In this document: in pieces, positions 36,055 through 45,033 of the stretch
How positions within the stretch are numbered: the first letter of the stretch is position 1
Layout of the letters: each line of letters opens with the position of its first letter
NCBI GenBank assembly: GCA_964420995.1
Contig: CAYQUX010000003.1
Location: forward strand, 124,001 to 188,000
Origin: Leptolinea sp964420995
GTDB taxonomy: Bacteria > Chloroflexota > Anaerolineae > Anaerolineales > Anaerolineaceae
Direction: 5' to 3'
Length of the DNA stretch: 64,000 nucleotides
Notes under the pieces: model-generated
Database searches by the model: none
The model's input: only the letters and a program-made list of their open reading frames with translations
What the model was told of the DNA's origin: nothing
Position numbers and translations under genes: made by a program

Positions 36055-37476
36055 ATGTTTAAAAAGATCAAACTTCCTTCCCGCAAAGTTTTCATCATTA
36101 TCAGCCTGGTACTACTGCTGATTGCCGGCGGGGTTGGATATTATGCCCTGACAAAACGGAATCAAACAGCCGTCAGGCCAACCAACTTTCAGAGCTATAA
36201 CACATCGACAGTCCGTAAAGGTGACATCTCAGTTTCAGCCTCTGGTACGGGAACTCTGGTAGCAAATCGCCAGGCAAAGCTATCCTTCTCCATCGATGGA
36301 GATGTTGAATCGATCACCGTAAAGGTCGGTGATAAGGTAAAAGAAGGACAGGTTCTGGCCAAACTGGAAAACCTCTCCACGCTTTCTTCTGAAGTCACAT
36401 CAACCAAACTTGCCCTAGTCACGGCTGAACAGGCTCTTCAAGAATTGAAAGATAACGCGCCGGCGGCCCTGGGCAATGCGCAACTGGCTGTGTCAGCAGA
36501 CAAAAAGAACCTGAGCGACGCCGAAGCTGGATTGATTAAAGAAGGTCAGATCCGCTGTGATCAGAAAACCACATCAGCCTATTATGATATCTATGCCCGG
36601 CTGCAAAATAAATATGATGAATTAAACGACGGTTCGGTCGCCGGCGAGTATTACCTGACAGTTATTGTCCCCGCCAAAGATGCCGCCCTGCAGGCATATA
36701 ACAAATACAAATATTGCTCAGAGTACAAGTCGTACGAAGTGGATGCCTCACAGGCAGAACTAAACCTGGCAAAAGCACAATTGCAGATCGACCAGACCAA
36801 ACTGGAAACTCTCGAAAAGAACAATGGCATTGACCCCGTTGAACTGGCAACTGCCGAAAACAAGGTAGCCATCGCCCAGGCAGCGTATGAGACGGCAAAA
36901 ACCAACCTCGAAAACGCCACGTTAGTAGCCCCCTTTGATGGAACAATTTTAACTGTTGCCGGACTGGAAGGTGACCATGTTTCCTCAGAAACGGTATTTA
37001 TCACCGAAGCGGATGATGTTCACCCTCAGGTTGAGTTCGTCGTGGATGAATCCGACCTCCTGAATGTTGCTCTTGATCAGTCAGCCGAAGTGGTTTTTGA
37101 CGCTCTGGAAAACCAGACCTTCAAAGGAACTGTCACCCAGGTTAATCCCACATTGACCTCAACCAGCGGATATTCCACCGTAAAGGGGATCATAACGCTG
37201 GATATGGATAATGTATCAGATGCTCCCACGCTCTTCCAGGGACTGACAGCTTCGGTCACCCTGTACAAAGGGCAGTCGGAAGGCACGCTGCTCGTTCCGA
37301 TCTCAGCCCTGCGCGATCTTGGCAACAAAGAATACGGCATTTTCACCGTCGAGAAAGACCACTCTTTGAAATTCAATTTGGTAACCATTGGTTTGAAAGA
37401 CTCAACCACCGTGGAAATCCTCTCCGGACTGGAAGTTGGTCAGACGGTTTCCACCGGCAACACGGAGACAAGATAA
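36055..37476 (+). CDS. HlyD/MacA-type adaptor protein 3
   Basis: A 473-residue adaptor with membrane segment (about 11-30), lipoyl half (LSFSIDGDVESITVKVGDKVKEG), a hairpin with cysteines in QIRC and YKYC about 60 residues apart, AVAPFDGT-like second half (LVAPFDGTILTVAGLEGD), and C-terminal LLVPISALRDLGNKEYGIF, nearly the same as adaptor 1. A GGAGAGGAG ribosome site lies before the ATG. Its stop overlaps the ATPase start (TAATG). Confidence 0.88.
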   Translation: MFKKIKLPSRKVFIIISLVLLLIAGGVGYYALTKRNQTAVRPTNFQSYNTSTVRKGDISVSASGTGTLVANRQAKLSFSIDGDVESITVKVGDKVKEGQVLAKLENLSTLSSEVTSTKLALVTAEQALQELKDNAPAALGNAQLAVSADKKNLSDAEAGLIKEGQIRCDQKTTSAYYDIYARLQNKYDELNDGSVAGEYYLTVIVPAKDAALQAYNKYKYCSEYKSYEVDASQAELNLAKAQLQIDQTKLETLEKNNGIDPVELATAENKVAIAQAAYETAKTNLENATLVAPFDGTILTVAGLEGDHVSSETVFITEADDVHPQVEFVVDESDLLNVALDQSAEVVFDALENQTFKGTVTQVNPTLTSTSGYSTVKGIITLDMDNVSDAPTLFQGLTASVTLYKGQSEGTLLVPISALRDLGNKEYGIFTVEKDHSLKFNLVTIGLKDSTTVEILSGLEVGQTVSTGNTETR

Positions 37477-38231
37477 TGGAATCAAAGAAGATCATTGAAA
37501 CCATTGACCTGATCAAAGATTATGGTGAAGGTGAAAGCCTTGTCAGGGCTGTGGATAAGATATCAATCACCATACATGAAGGCGAATTTGTGGCCATCAT
37601 GGGGCCCAGCGGTTCTGGTAAAAGCACGCTGATGAACATACTGGCCTGCCTTGACCGGCCTACCGACGGCCACTACATTCTAAACGGTGAGGATGTCAGT
37701 AATTTCAGCCGGACAGAACTGGCCAGAATTCGCGGAAAGGAACTTGGATTTGTGTTCCAGTCCTTCAACCTCCTCCCCCGCATGACCGCTCTGGAAAATG
37801 TCATGCTGCCCCTCATGTACCGACCGGATAAACCCACCACCATCCCTGAGCGCAAGGAAATGGCCATGAATGTGTTGAATAGCGTCGGCCTAGGCAGTCG
37901 GGCTCATCATCATCCCAGTGAGCTCTCCGGCGGCCAACAGCAGCGCGTGGCCATCGCCCGGGTATTAATCAACGATCCCATCCTGGTACTGGCCGACGAA
38001 CCAACCGGCAATCTGGATACCAAATCCAGTGAAGAAATCATGGAAATGCTTCACGATCTTCATAAACGCGGCCGCACGATCGTCATGGTCACTCACGAAC
38101 CTGAAATCGCCGCCCACACACAACGTATTCTTCATATACGTGACGGCAAATTGTACTCAGATGAAAAAAACGGTCACCATTACGCCCGTCGTGTTTTGCA
38201 ACCGGTCGATATGGGACCGCAGAAGATTTGA
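37476..38231 (+). CDS. MacB/LolD-type ABC transporter ATPase
   Basis: A 251-residue nucleotide-binding subunit with GPSGSGKST (Walker A, 43-51), Q-loop (VFQSFNLLP), LSGGQQQRVAIARV (signature), LVLADEP (Walker B), and the MVTHEP switch His. The type VII ABC group (MacB, LolD, FtsE) drives mechanotransmission rather than classical transport. It works with the adaptors upstream and the permease just downstream. Confidence 0.94.
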   Translation: MESKKIIETIDLIKDYGEGESLVRAVDKISITIHEGEFVAIMGPSGSGKSTLMNILACLDRPTDGHYILNGEDVSNFSRTELARIRGKELGFVFQSFNLLPRMTALENVMLPLMYRPDKPTTIPERKEMAMNVLNSVGLGSRAHHHPSELSGGQQQRVAIARVLINDPILVLADEPTGNLDTKSSEEIMEMLHDLHKRGRTIVMVTHEPEIAAHTQRILHIRDGKLYSDEKNGHHYARRVLQPVDMGPQKI

Positions 38232-38239
38232 GGTGGAAG

Positions 38240-39478
38240 ATGAATTATCGCGAAATTATACGTACAGCCTGGAACAGCATACTATCCAATAAATTAAGGT
38301 CAGTCCTGACAATGTTGGGTGTGATCATCGGCGTTGCTGCGGTGATCATGATGATCGCCATCAGCGCCGGCACGGAAGCCACCATTTCCGAACAGATCAA
38401 CGGGTTGGGTTCAAACCTGATTTTTATCAACGAATCCTTCAATCGCGGTGGTCCCGGCATGGGACCGACAAACCAGAAAGGCGGATTGAAATACACGGAC
38501 GTCGCGGCTATCCGCGACCAGGTCAAAGGGATCGCCGGTGTGGCTGTGGAGCAATCAGAAAGCGGTTTAACGGCCAAATTCAACGACGTAACCCTGGAAT
38601 CGGTCACCCTGGTGGGTACCACTCCAGATTACACAACCGTTCGTGAGTTGGACGTTGAATCCGGCCGGTTCTTCACGGACGATGAGGTCACGAAGGCTTC
38701 CAAAGTGGTGGTGCTGGGCAGTTCTGTGGCAGAAACCCTGTTCCCCGATAGCGACCCGCTTGGGCAGGTTATCACTCTGGGAACCGTAAAAGTGACCGTA
38801 GTCGGCGTATTATCTCCCAAAGGGCTGGTATCCGGGACGAATTTCGATGATCAAATTTACGGGCCGATCCAGCTTGTCTTCAAAAAATTTACGCCGTCCA
38901 TGTTCGCCCGTATCGTCGGTGACCGGGTCAGAATGATTTACGTGTCTGTGGCAGATTCAAGTCAGATGCAATCCGTGATCAGTCAGATCACCATTTTGCT
39001 GGCAGACCGGCATGAAGTCAGCGCGGACTCCCTGGATTTCAACATCAGAACCCAGGACGATATTATCGCCACGGCGTCATCAACGACAGAATCGTTCCGT
39101 ACGCTTTTGGCCGGTGTAGCCGGTGTATCTCTCATCGTGGGCGGTATCGGAATTATGAACATCATGCTGGTCAGTGTTACCGAACGTACCCGTGAAATTG
39201 GCTTGCGGCAGGCTATTGGCGCCACTCCAATGGATATCCGCGTTCAGTTCCTTTCGGAAGCACTCATGCTCAGCCTGTTTGGAGGCATTCTGGGTGTCAT
39301 TGTGGGAGTGGGAGGCGCGTATATATTCAACGCGGTTGGCGGAATGCGTACGGAGGTACTTCCATATTCTGTTTTTCTGTCATTTATTTCCGCGGCGTTG
39401 GTGGGCATTTTCTTCGGTTATGTTCCCGCAAAAAATGCGGCTGAATTGGACCCCATCGTTGCTTTACGGCACGAATAG
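38240..39478 (+). CDS. MacB-type ABC transporter permease
   Basis: A 412-residue permease starting at ATG 38240 with GAGGTGG just upstream; a TTG at 38228 would overlap the ATPase stop. Four-segment MacB/FtsX topology: first segment in LTMLGVIIGVAAVIMMIAIS, a large extracytoplasmic domain (about 50-285), then three segments after SLIVGGIGIMNIMLVSVTERTREIGLRQAIGA, a hallmark FtsX motif. Its substrate (peptide, lipid or lipoprotein) is unknown. In a monoderm cell no TolC partner is expected. Confidence 0.93.
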   Translation: MNYREIIRTAWNSILSNKLRSVLTMLGVIIGVAAVIMMIAISAGTEATISEQINGLGSNLIFINESFNRGGPGMGPTNQKGGLKYTDVAAIRDQVKGIAGVAVEQSESGLTAKFNDVTLESVTLVGTTPDYTTVRELDVESGRFFTDDEVTKASKVVVLGSSVAETLFPDSDPLGQVITLGTVKVTVVGVLSPKGLVSGTNFDDQIYGPIQLVFKKFTPSMFARIVGDRVRMIYVSVADSSQMQSVISQITILLADRHEVSADSLDFNIRTQDDIIATASSTTESFRTLLAGVAGVSLIVGGIGIMNIMLVSVTERTREIGLRQAIGATPMDIRVQFLSEALMLSLFGGILGVIVGVGGAYIFNAVGGMRTEVLPYSVFLSFISAALVGIFFGYVPAKNAAELDPIVALRHE

Positions 39479-39506
39479 AAATAATGCGAATTGAAAGGAT
39501 TTTATT

Positions 39507-40175
39507 ATGAAAAAGTCACTGTTTATTATCAGTTTTCTACTTCTGGTCGGCAGTCTGGTTGCCTGCAGTACAGCTCCCTCTCAAGGTGGAGCGCCAGCCA
39601 GCGGTGCGGCAGGCATGCGGGCTGGCGCCAGGCCTGGCTCGCAAAACGATGGCGGTAACCAGGCTGCCTCAATACCCGTCGAATACAAAGTCGGCATGGG
39701 CATCTTAAAATTGGACGGCACAGATCAGGCGGTTGACGCAGCCAAAGCCAAAGAACTGTTACCACTTTTTAAAGCGCTTAAGGTTTTGAGCAGCGAGAAC
39801 AATACGGCTGTGGCGGAAATTACCGCGTTAAATATACAGATTAAGAACACAATGACGGCTGATCAACTGACAGCCATAGAGAAGATGAATTTCTCCGCTT
39901 CCGATCTAAAAACCTTGATGGACACCTACGGGATCACTTCTTCGGGTTCATCATCGAGCTCGACATCACGCACGAACGGGATGGGCGGCCCCGGAGGTCC
40001 GGGTGGCGACATGATGATGGTTATGGGTGGCGGCTCCGCCAACAGCAGCTCATCCACAAAAGCCACACCCAATGCCGCCGCGGCGTTGACCATTTCACGT
40101 AAATCAGCCGGTGGTTATAACTTGACCTTTGTGGAGCCAATCATCAAATTATTGGAGAGCAAGATCAGCCAGTAA
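39507..40175 (+). CDS. Small Gly/Met/Ser-rich lipoprotein next to the MacAB-like operon
   Basis: A 222-residue lipoprotein (signal peptide ends in SLVAC, Cys20). A flexible Gly/Ala/Arg linker is followed by a helical region (about 55-145; it includes TADQLTAIEKMNF, as in bacterial proteins with Spy/CpxP-like helices, but similarity is weak). A Gly/Met-rich run (GGPGGPGGDMMMVMGGGS) follows near residues 158-175. It lies 28 bases after the permease and ends at a terminator. Possibly a substrate or accessory of the exporter; function unknown. Confidence 0.75.
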   Translation: MKKSLFIISFLLLVGSLVACSTAPSQGGAPASGAAGMRAGARPGSQNDGGNQAASIPVEYKVGMGILKLDGTDQAVDAAKAKELLPLFKALKVLSSENNTAVAEITALNIQIKNTMTADQLTAIEKMNFSASDLKTLMDTYGITSSGSSSSSTSRTNGMGGPGGPGGDMMMVMGGGSANSSSSTKATPNAAAALTISRKSAGGYNLTFVEPIIKLLESKISQ

Positions 40176-40192
40176 TCAGAAGAAACCCACTG

Positions 40193-40277
40193 AAAAAAGC
40201 TGCCAGAAATGAACTGCGCACCTGTCTGTTGGTGAAATCCAACATATGGTGTAAGGTTCAAAATGGCAGCTTTTTTT
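40193..40277 (+). terminator. Long multi-stem terminator of the first MacAB-like operon
   Basis: AAAAAAGCTGCCA (40193-40205) pairs with TGGCAGCTTTTTT at the far end. Inside, TGAAC pairs with GTTCA, GCACC with GGTGT, and GTTGG with CCAAC around a 6-base loop. This gives one extended, bulged hairpin of about 85 bases ending in a T run. It is unusually large for a plain terminator and could be a stable 3' RNA. Confidence 0.82.
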
Positions 40278-40511
40278 CTATGCCAAAACTCTTATACAAT
40301 TCTTAATCTTTTGAGGGGTACCTGATGGTTTAATTAGCTTTTGTAGCAAAAAAAACAGCCGATTATCACCTTATATGCCGCTGGAATAGGAAATATGGAA
40401 CATACGAAAGGTACTGCATTCTGGTATTTTTATGCTGGATAGGTCGTCGTTTTCCTCAAAATTGATATCGGTAGTCTTGGATCAGGCCATATATTCGCCG
40501 GATGATTTGAA
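40278..40511. other. Intergenic stretch before the second ABC cluster
   Basis: AT-rich and without a supported gene. Several TATA-like boxes occur (for example TATATT near 40490), but none has a good -35 partner. The promoter of the second export cluster should be here. Confidence 0.3.
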
Positions 40512-41351
40512 ATGAAATCTGCCCTACTAAATAATATATTTTCGGGACACACTGCGATCTTCCCTCAAAAAATTGAACGACCTGTTCGATCTATCTGTTC
40601 AGTGCAAGTAAAAGAAGAAACTTTGACAGACAAAAAGAAAATCGTTACCCTCGACAGGGTGATTAAAACATATCAGACACCCGCGGGTGATTTTCATGCC
40701 CTTAATAGCGTCAGCATGGACATCCAGTCCAACGATTTTTTATGTATCATTGGAAAATCAGGCGCCGGCAAGACAACGTTGTTGAATATGATTACCGGAG
40801 TTGATTCTCTTTCCTCCGGCATGGTTTGCGTGGATGGGGTTTCTGTACATGATCTATCGGAGGATGAGCAGGCTCTCTGGCGGGGGATTAACCTGGGCAT
40901 TATTTATCAGTCCTTTGAGCTAATGCCCATGTTGACCCTGCTCGAAAACGTAATGCTGCCGATGGATTTCTGCCATCTTTATTCCCGGGGAAAGAGTCGG
41001 GAACGTGCCCGTGAGTTGCTGCGCATGGTTGAACTTGAGGATCATATGAACAAACTCCCCGGAGCCATCTCGGGCGGGCAACAGCAGCGCGTGGCTATCG
41101 CCCGGGCGCTGGCCAATGACCCGTCCCTCATTGTGGCCGATGAACCAACCGGCCGCCTTGATTCAACCACCGCGGAAACCATTCTGGACATATTTGAAAA
41201 AATGGTCAATAACGGGAAAACTGTCGTCATGGTTACCCACGATGCCAGCGCGGCTCAGCGAGCCACACGGGTGATGGAAATTGTGGATGGCGAAATTAAA
41301 GACGGCAGCGATTCCTCCATCATGATGAAATCCATTGTAGGGACAGCCTGA
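40512..41351 (+). CDS. MacB/LolD-type ABC transporter ATPase (second system)
   Basis: Up to 279 residues; the first ~37 look unlike the family, and a TTG at 40623 preceded by AAGAAGAAA gives a more usual length, so the start is uncertain. GKSGAGKTT (Walker A, 81-89), IYQSFELMP (Q-loop), SGGQQQRVAIARAL (signature, from 187), LIVADEP (Walker B, 206-212), MVTHDA. Followed by a second ATPase gene and one large permease, suggesting a heterodimeric ATPase pair. Confidence 0.9.
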   Translation: MKSALLNNIFSGHTAIFPQKIERPVRSICSVQVKEETLTDKKKIVTLDRVIKTYQTPAGDFHALNSVSMDIQSNDFLCIIGKSGAGKTTLLNMITGVDSLSSGMVCVDGVSVHDLSEDEQALWRGINLGIIYQSFELMPMLTLLENVMLPMDFCHLYSRGKSRERARELLRMVELEDHMNKLPGAISGGQQQRVAIARALANDPSLIVADEPTGRLDSTTAETILDIFEKMVNNGKTVVMVTHDASAAQRATRVMEIVDGEIKDGSDSSIMMKSIVGTA

Positions 41352-41370
41352 AGAGGCTCGCGAATAATTA

Positions 41371-42558
41371 ATGCGCCACTTTCAATTGCCCGCGTCACTG
41401 ACAGCCTCAAAACGGCGTGAAAATAAAAACATATCATTAGAAACTGCAGAAGTTCCACTGGCGGAGTTGGACGCAGACAGACCGCTTATACAGATGCAGA
41501 ACATCCATAAGGTATACAAAACGCATGCCGGAGATTTCACCGCGCTTAAAGGAGTTTCCGCCAGTTTTTATCCCGGACAATTTGTAAGCATCGTTGGTAA
41601 ATCAGGCAGCGGCAAATCGACTCTGCTGAATATGATCACGGGAATTGATCGACCTTCATCAGGAAAGATCTTGATCGGTGACACATATTTGCAGGATCTG
41701 TCGGAGAGCAAATTCTCAGAGTGGCGCGGTAAAAATCTCGGCATCGTGTTTCAATTCTTTCAATTGCTGCCCATGCTTTCGCTTCTGGAAAACACGATCC
41801 TTCCCATGGACTTTTGTCAAATGTACACGCCCTCAGAGAGAGAAACACGCGCTCGTGAATTGCTCGATCTGGTGGGACTGCATGATTTCGCTGAAAAATT
41901 GCCAGCCGCGGTTTCCGGTGGACAAGAACAATGCGCGGCCATTGCCCGAGCGCTGGCCAACGATCCGCCCATTATAGTGGCTGATGAGCCAACCGGCAAT
42001 CTCGATTCAAAAACCGCCGAGATGGTATTGCAATTGATCGACAGGCTGGTCGATCAGGGGAAAACAGTTCTGGTGGTCACCCATGATGAGGCCGTAGCCC
42101 AAAGAGCATCACGCACCATGGTGATCTGTGACGGTGAGCTTGTGGATGAAGACATCTCCCGATTAATGCCTGGCATCTCTCACCGGTCCATGTTGAAACT
42201 CTCACACCTGACAATTGGTTTGCTCAAACAAGCGGATGAAAATCTTTTCTCCGGCGTAGAATCCCTGCCTGGCATCCTTCTCGTGCTTGAAGGAGAGGTG
42301 GATGTCCGAAATTCCAAAGGTCACAAATCAATGGCATTTAAGCCGGGTGCCATAATGACCGGTCAATATATTCATGAAATGCTCGAATCCGGCCATTATC
42401 TCACGGCGGGTCTTCGCAAACCGGCACATATCAAACTGGTTTCGGAAGAAGATTTCCAAAATGTAATATCTGGTTCCAAAAGCCTTCAGCGCCTGATTGG
42501 AACTTTGAATTCGAATTATCACCACCGGCATCAAGGGAAAGATCAGGAAAAACAATGA
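41371..42558 (+). CDS. ABC ATPase with altered signature motif and extra C-terminal domain
   Basis: A 395-residue relative of the ATPase before it, about 120 residues longer at the C-terminus. Walker A GKSGSGKST (76-84), Walker B IIVADEP (201-207) and switch His are intact, but the signature reads SGGQEQCAAIARAL (from 182), with Cys188 in place of the usual Arg and Glu for Gln. The tail (about 270-375) includes LVLEGEVDVRNSKGHKSMAF and KPGAIMTGQ, reminiscent of a cyclic-nucleotide-binding/cupin beta-roll (fold call by eye). It overlaps the permease start (ATGA). Possibly the regulatory half of an asymmetric ATPase pair. Confidence 0.85.
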   Translation: MRHFQLPASLTASKRRENKNISLETAEVPLAELDADRPLIQMQNIHKVYKTHAGDFTALKGVSASFYPGQFVSIVGKSGSGKSTLLNMITGIDRPSSGKILIGDTYLQDLSESKFSEWRGKNLGIVFQFFQLLPMLSLLENTILPMDFCQMYTPSERETRARELLDLVGLHDFAEKLPAAVSGGQEQCAAIARALANDPPIIVADEPTGNLDSKTAEMVLQLIDRLVDQGKTVLVVTHDEAVAQRASRTMVICDGELVDEDISRLMPGISHRSMLKLSHLTIGLLKQADENLFSGVESLPGILLVLEGEVDVRNSKGHKSMAFKPGAIMTGQYIHEMLESGHYLTAGLRKPAHIKLVSEEDFQNVISGSKSLQRLIGTLNSNYHHRHQGKDQEKQ

Positions 42559-44963
42559 GGCCCCGCTGGCAAAAAGTTTTCGCGGATCTATGGGGGAATA
42601 AAACCCGTTCGCTGCTGGTAATCGCTTCAATTTCCGTAGGATTGTACGCGGTGGGGCTCATATCCAGTCTGAATGTCATCCTGACCGAAGATATGCAGGT
42701 CGGGTACGCAGCTATGACTCCAGCCAATTTGCACATATCCATCCCCGCGTTTGACGACCGCCTTGTGGACAAAATTCGCGAATTGCCATATGTCCGAGAT
42801 GCGGAAGGCCGCCGGAGCATGACACTGCGCTACCGGAATAATAAAGGGGAATGGGACCGTATTGAGATTCATGCCATCCCTGAGATTGACGAAATGGCGA
42901 TAAATCGGGTCAAACCAACGGAAGGTGTCTGGCCGCCCGCGTATCGTGATATCGCCATCGATAGAAGCGACCGGGGTGATGTCCCCGCCAAACTGGGAGA
43001 CATGATCGAGATTCAATTGCCATCCGGAAAGACCCGTGAATTGCGGATGACCGGCATTGTCCACGATCAGACAATCGGGGCGACCGGCGGTGGAGGCGGA
43101 TATTTCATCGCGCCGGTTAACGCCTACATTACCAAGCACACCCTGGACTGGCTGGAACAGCCGGTATATTACAACACACTTTTGGTGACGGTGAAATCCG
43201 GCCAGACCGATGAAAACTACTTACGGGAAATCTCGTCTGATATTAATAAAGAAATCGAAGATTATGGTGCGGTGGTCACTTCCACGGCGATTCGGTCATC
43301 CAACAACCATCCCAACTCCATGTACCTGGATGCTCTTACCGGAATTCTTTTCGCGCTGGGAATGCTGGTCGTATTTCTCAGCGGTTTTCTCATCACCAAT
43401 ACGCTTTCCGCTCTTATGAACCAGCAGATCAAACAGATCGGTGTAATGAAGACAATTGGCGCCCGCCGCATGTCGATCATCGCCATCTACATGGTACTCA
43501 TCGCGTTATACGGCGCCATCGCGTATGCCATAGCGATTCCCACAGCCAACTGGTCTGCCTATGCTGTAGTAAATCTGCTGGCCGGACCCATCAACTTTGA
43601 TGTTCAGGAATACCGTCCGATCATTCAGACCATTTTCATTCAGGCTGTCCTCGCGCTGATTGTTCCTCAACTGGCGGCCTTCTTCCCTATTTACGAAGGC
43701 GCCAGAATCAAGACCGTTCATGCCATCAACGGTGGGCGCGAAATGAGCGCCATGCAAAAAGATGGTTGGGTGGACCGAAAGATCAACCAGATTAAAGGCA
43801 TATCACATCCGATGTTGATCTCTCTGCGGAACACATTCAGGCACAAGGGACGGTTGGCGCTCACCCTGTTCACATTGACACTGGGCGGATCCATTTTCAT
43901 CGCGACATTCAATGTTCAGGGTGCGCTTACCCGCTACATCGAACGGGTCAGTAAATATTTCATCGCGGATGTCAGCATGACCATGAGTCAGTTCTACCGC
44001 ATTGATCAGGTTAAGAAGGACCTGGCAGCTATCCCGGATGTTGGAATTGTGGAAGGTTGGACATATGCCGGTTGTGAAGTGCTTGAAGCAAATGACAAGC
44101 CCGGTGAGCCGGTCGAAATGCTGGGAGTGGACCCTGAGAGCCAGTTGATCACCCCGATCATCATCAAAGGCCGCTGGGTGATCCCGGGAGATGAAAACGC
44201 GATCGTCTTGAGTGAACGCTTCCTGTCCGCCTACCCTGACCTTCAACTCGGTAACACATTGAAGTTGCGGGTGAACGGAGTCAAAAGTGAATGGCAGGTT
44301 GTAGGTTTTTTCCAACTGGCTGGCAAGAGTACCGGATTTCGAGCGTACAGCAATTATGACTATCTGGCGCATTTCATCGGCAGTCCAGATAAAGCCGTCT
44401 CTTTCCAGATTCGTTCGAAAAACAAGGACCTCACTCTTGATCAGCAGAGAGAATTTGGCAGCCGCATCGAGAAGCTGATACGCGCACGGGGATATAAAGT
44501 GGCCAGTATCAATGCAGGCCTCTCAGCGTTAAGTTCAAGTACGGAGGGGTTAAATATCCTCACTATGTTCCTGGTTTTCATGGCCTTCCTGACCGCTCTG
44601 GTAGGCGCGATTGGTTTGATGGGTACCATGAGCATGAATGTCATGGACCGCACACGTGAGATCGGGATCATGCGCGCCATTGGCGCCTCAGACCGCACCA
44701 TCATGTCTCTGGTGATTGTTGAGGGTCTTCTAATTGGGATCATCAGTTGGATTCTGGGCAGCCTGCTGTCATTTCCCATCAGTGATTGGCTGAACAATAT
44801 CCTCAGCCGCGCGATATTTGACGCGCCATCTGTGTTTTCAATCACCATTACCGGTTTCCTTATCTGGCTTTTCCTGGTCATATTACTATCTGTGCTGGCC
44901 AGCGTCGCACCCGCCCAAAATGCGGCCAAACTCACCATCCGGGAAGTACTATCGTATGAATAA
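42555..44963 (+). CDS. Large ABC transporter permease with two FtsX-type domains
   Basis: An 802-residue permease with two halves: an N-terminal membrane segment and extracytoplasmic domain, a first FtsX three-segment unit (about 255-390, with NQQIKQIGVMKTIGA), then a second segment-domain-segment unit (about 425-800, with DRTREIGIMRAIGA). This is the long LolC/YknZ-like double form with about eight membrane segments in one chain, so it should be able to form the complete membrane channel. It pairs with the two ATPases immediately upstream, one per cytoplasmic face (inference). Confidence 0.9.
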   Translation: MRPRWQKVFADLWGNKTRSLLVIASISVGLYAVGLISSLNVILTEDMQVGYAAMTPANLHISIPAFDDRLVDKIRELPYVRDAEGRRSMTLRYRNNKGEWDRIEIHAIPEIDEMAINRVKPTEGVWPPAYRDIAIDRSDRGDVPAKLGDMIEIQLPSGKTRELRMTGIVHDQTIGATGGGGGYFIAPVNAYITKHTLDWLEQPVYYNTLLVTVKSGQTDENYLREISSDINKEIEDYGAVVTSTAIRSSNNHPNSMYLDALTGILFALGMLVVFLSGFLITNTLSALMNQQIKQIGVMKTIGARRMSIIAIYMVLIALYGAIAYAIAIPTANWSAYAVVNLLAGPINFDVQEYRPIIQTIFIQAVLALIVPQLAAFFPIYEGARIKTVHAINGGREMSAMQKDGWVDRKINQIKGISHPMLISLRNTFRHKGRLALTLFTLTLGGSIFIATFNVQGALTRYIERVSKYFIADVSMTMSQFYRIDQVKKDLAAIPDVGIVEGWTYAGCEVLEANDKPGEPVEMLGVDPESQLITPIIIKGRWVIPGDENAIVLSERFLSAYPDLQLGNTLKLRVNGVKSEWQVVGFFQLAGKSTGFRAYSNYDYLAHFIGSPDKAVSFQIRSKNKDLTLDQQREFGSRIEKLIRARGYKVASINAGLSALSSSTEGLNILTMFLVFMAFLTALVGAIGLMGTMSMNVMDRTREIGIMRAIGASDRTIMSLVIVEGLLIGIISWILGSLLSFPISDWLNNILSRAIFDAPSVFSITITGFLIWLFLVILLSVLASVAPAQNAAKLTIREVLSYE

Positions 44964-45033
44964 TAAGACCCCTTCCGCCATCTGGCGAAATCGTTGTTTA
45001 CCACCTAAAATAAACCTCGGATAATCGACGCGA

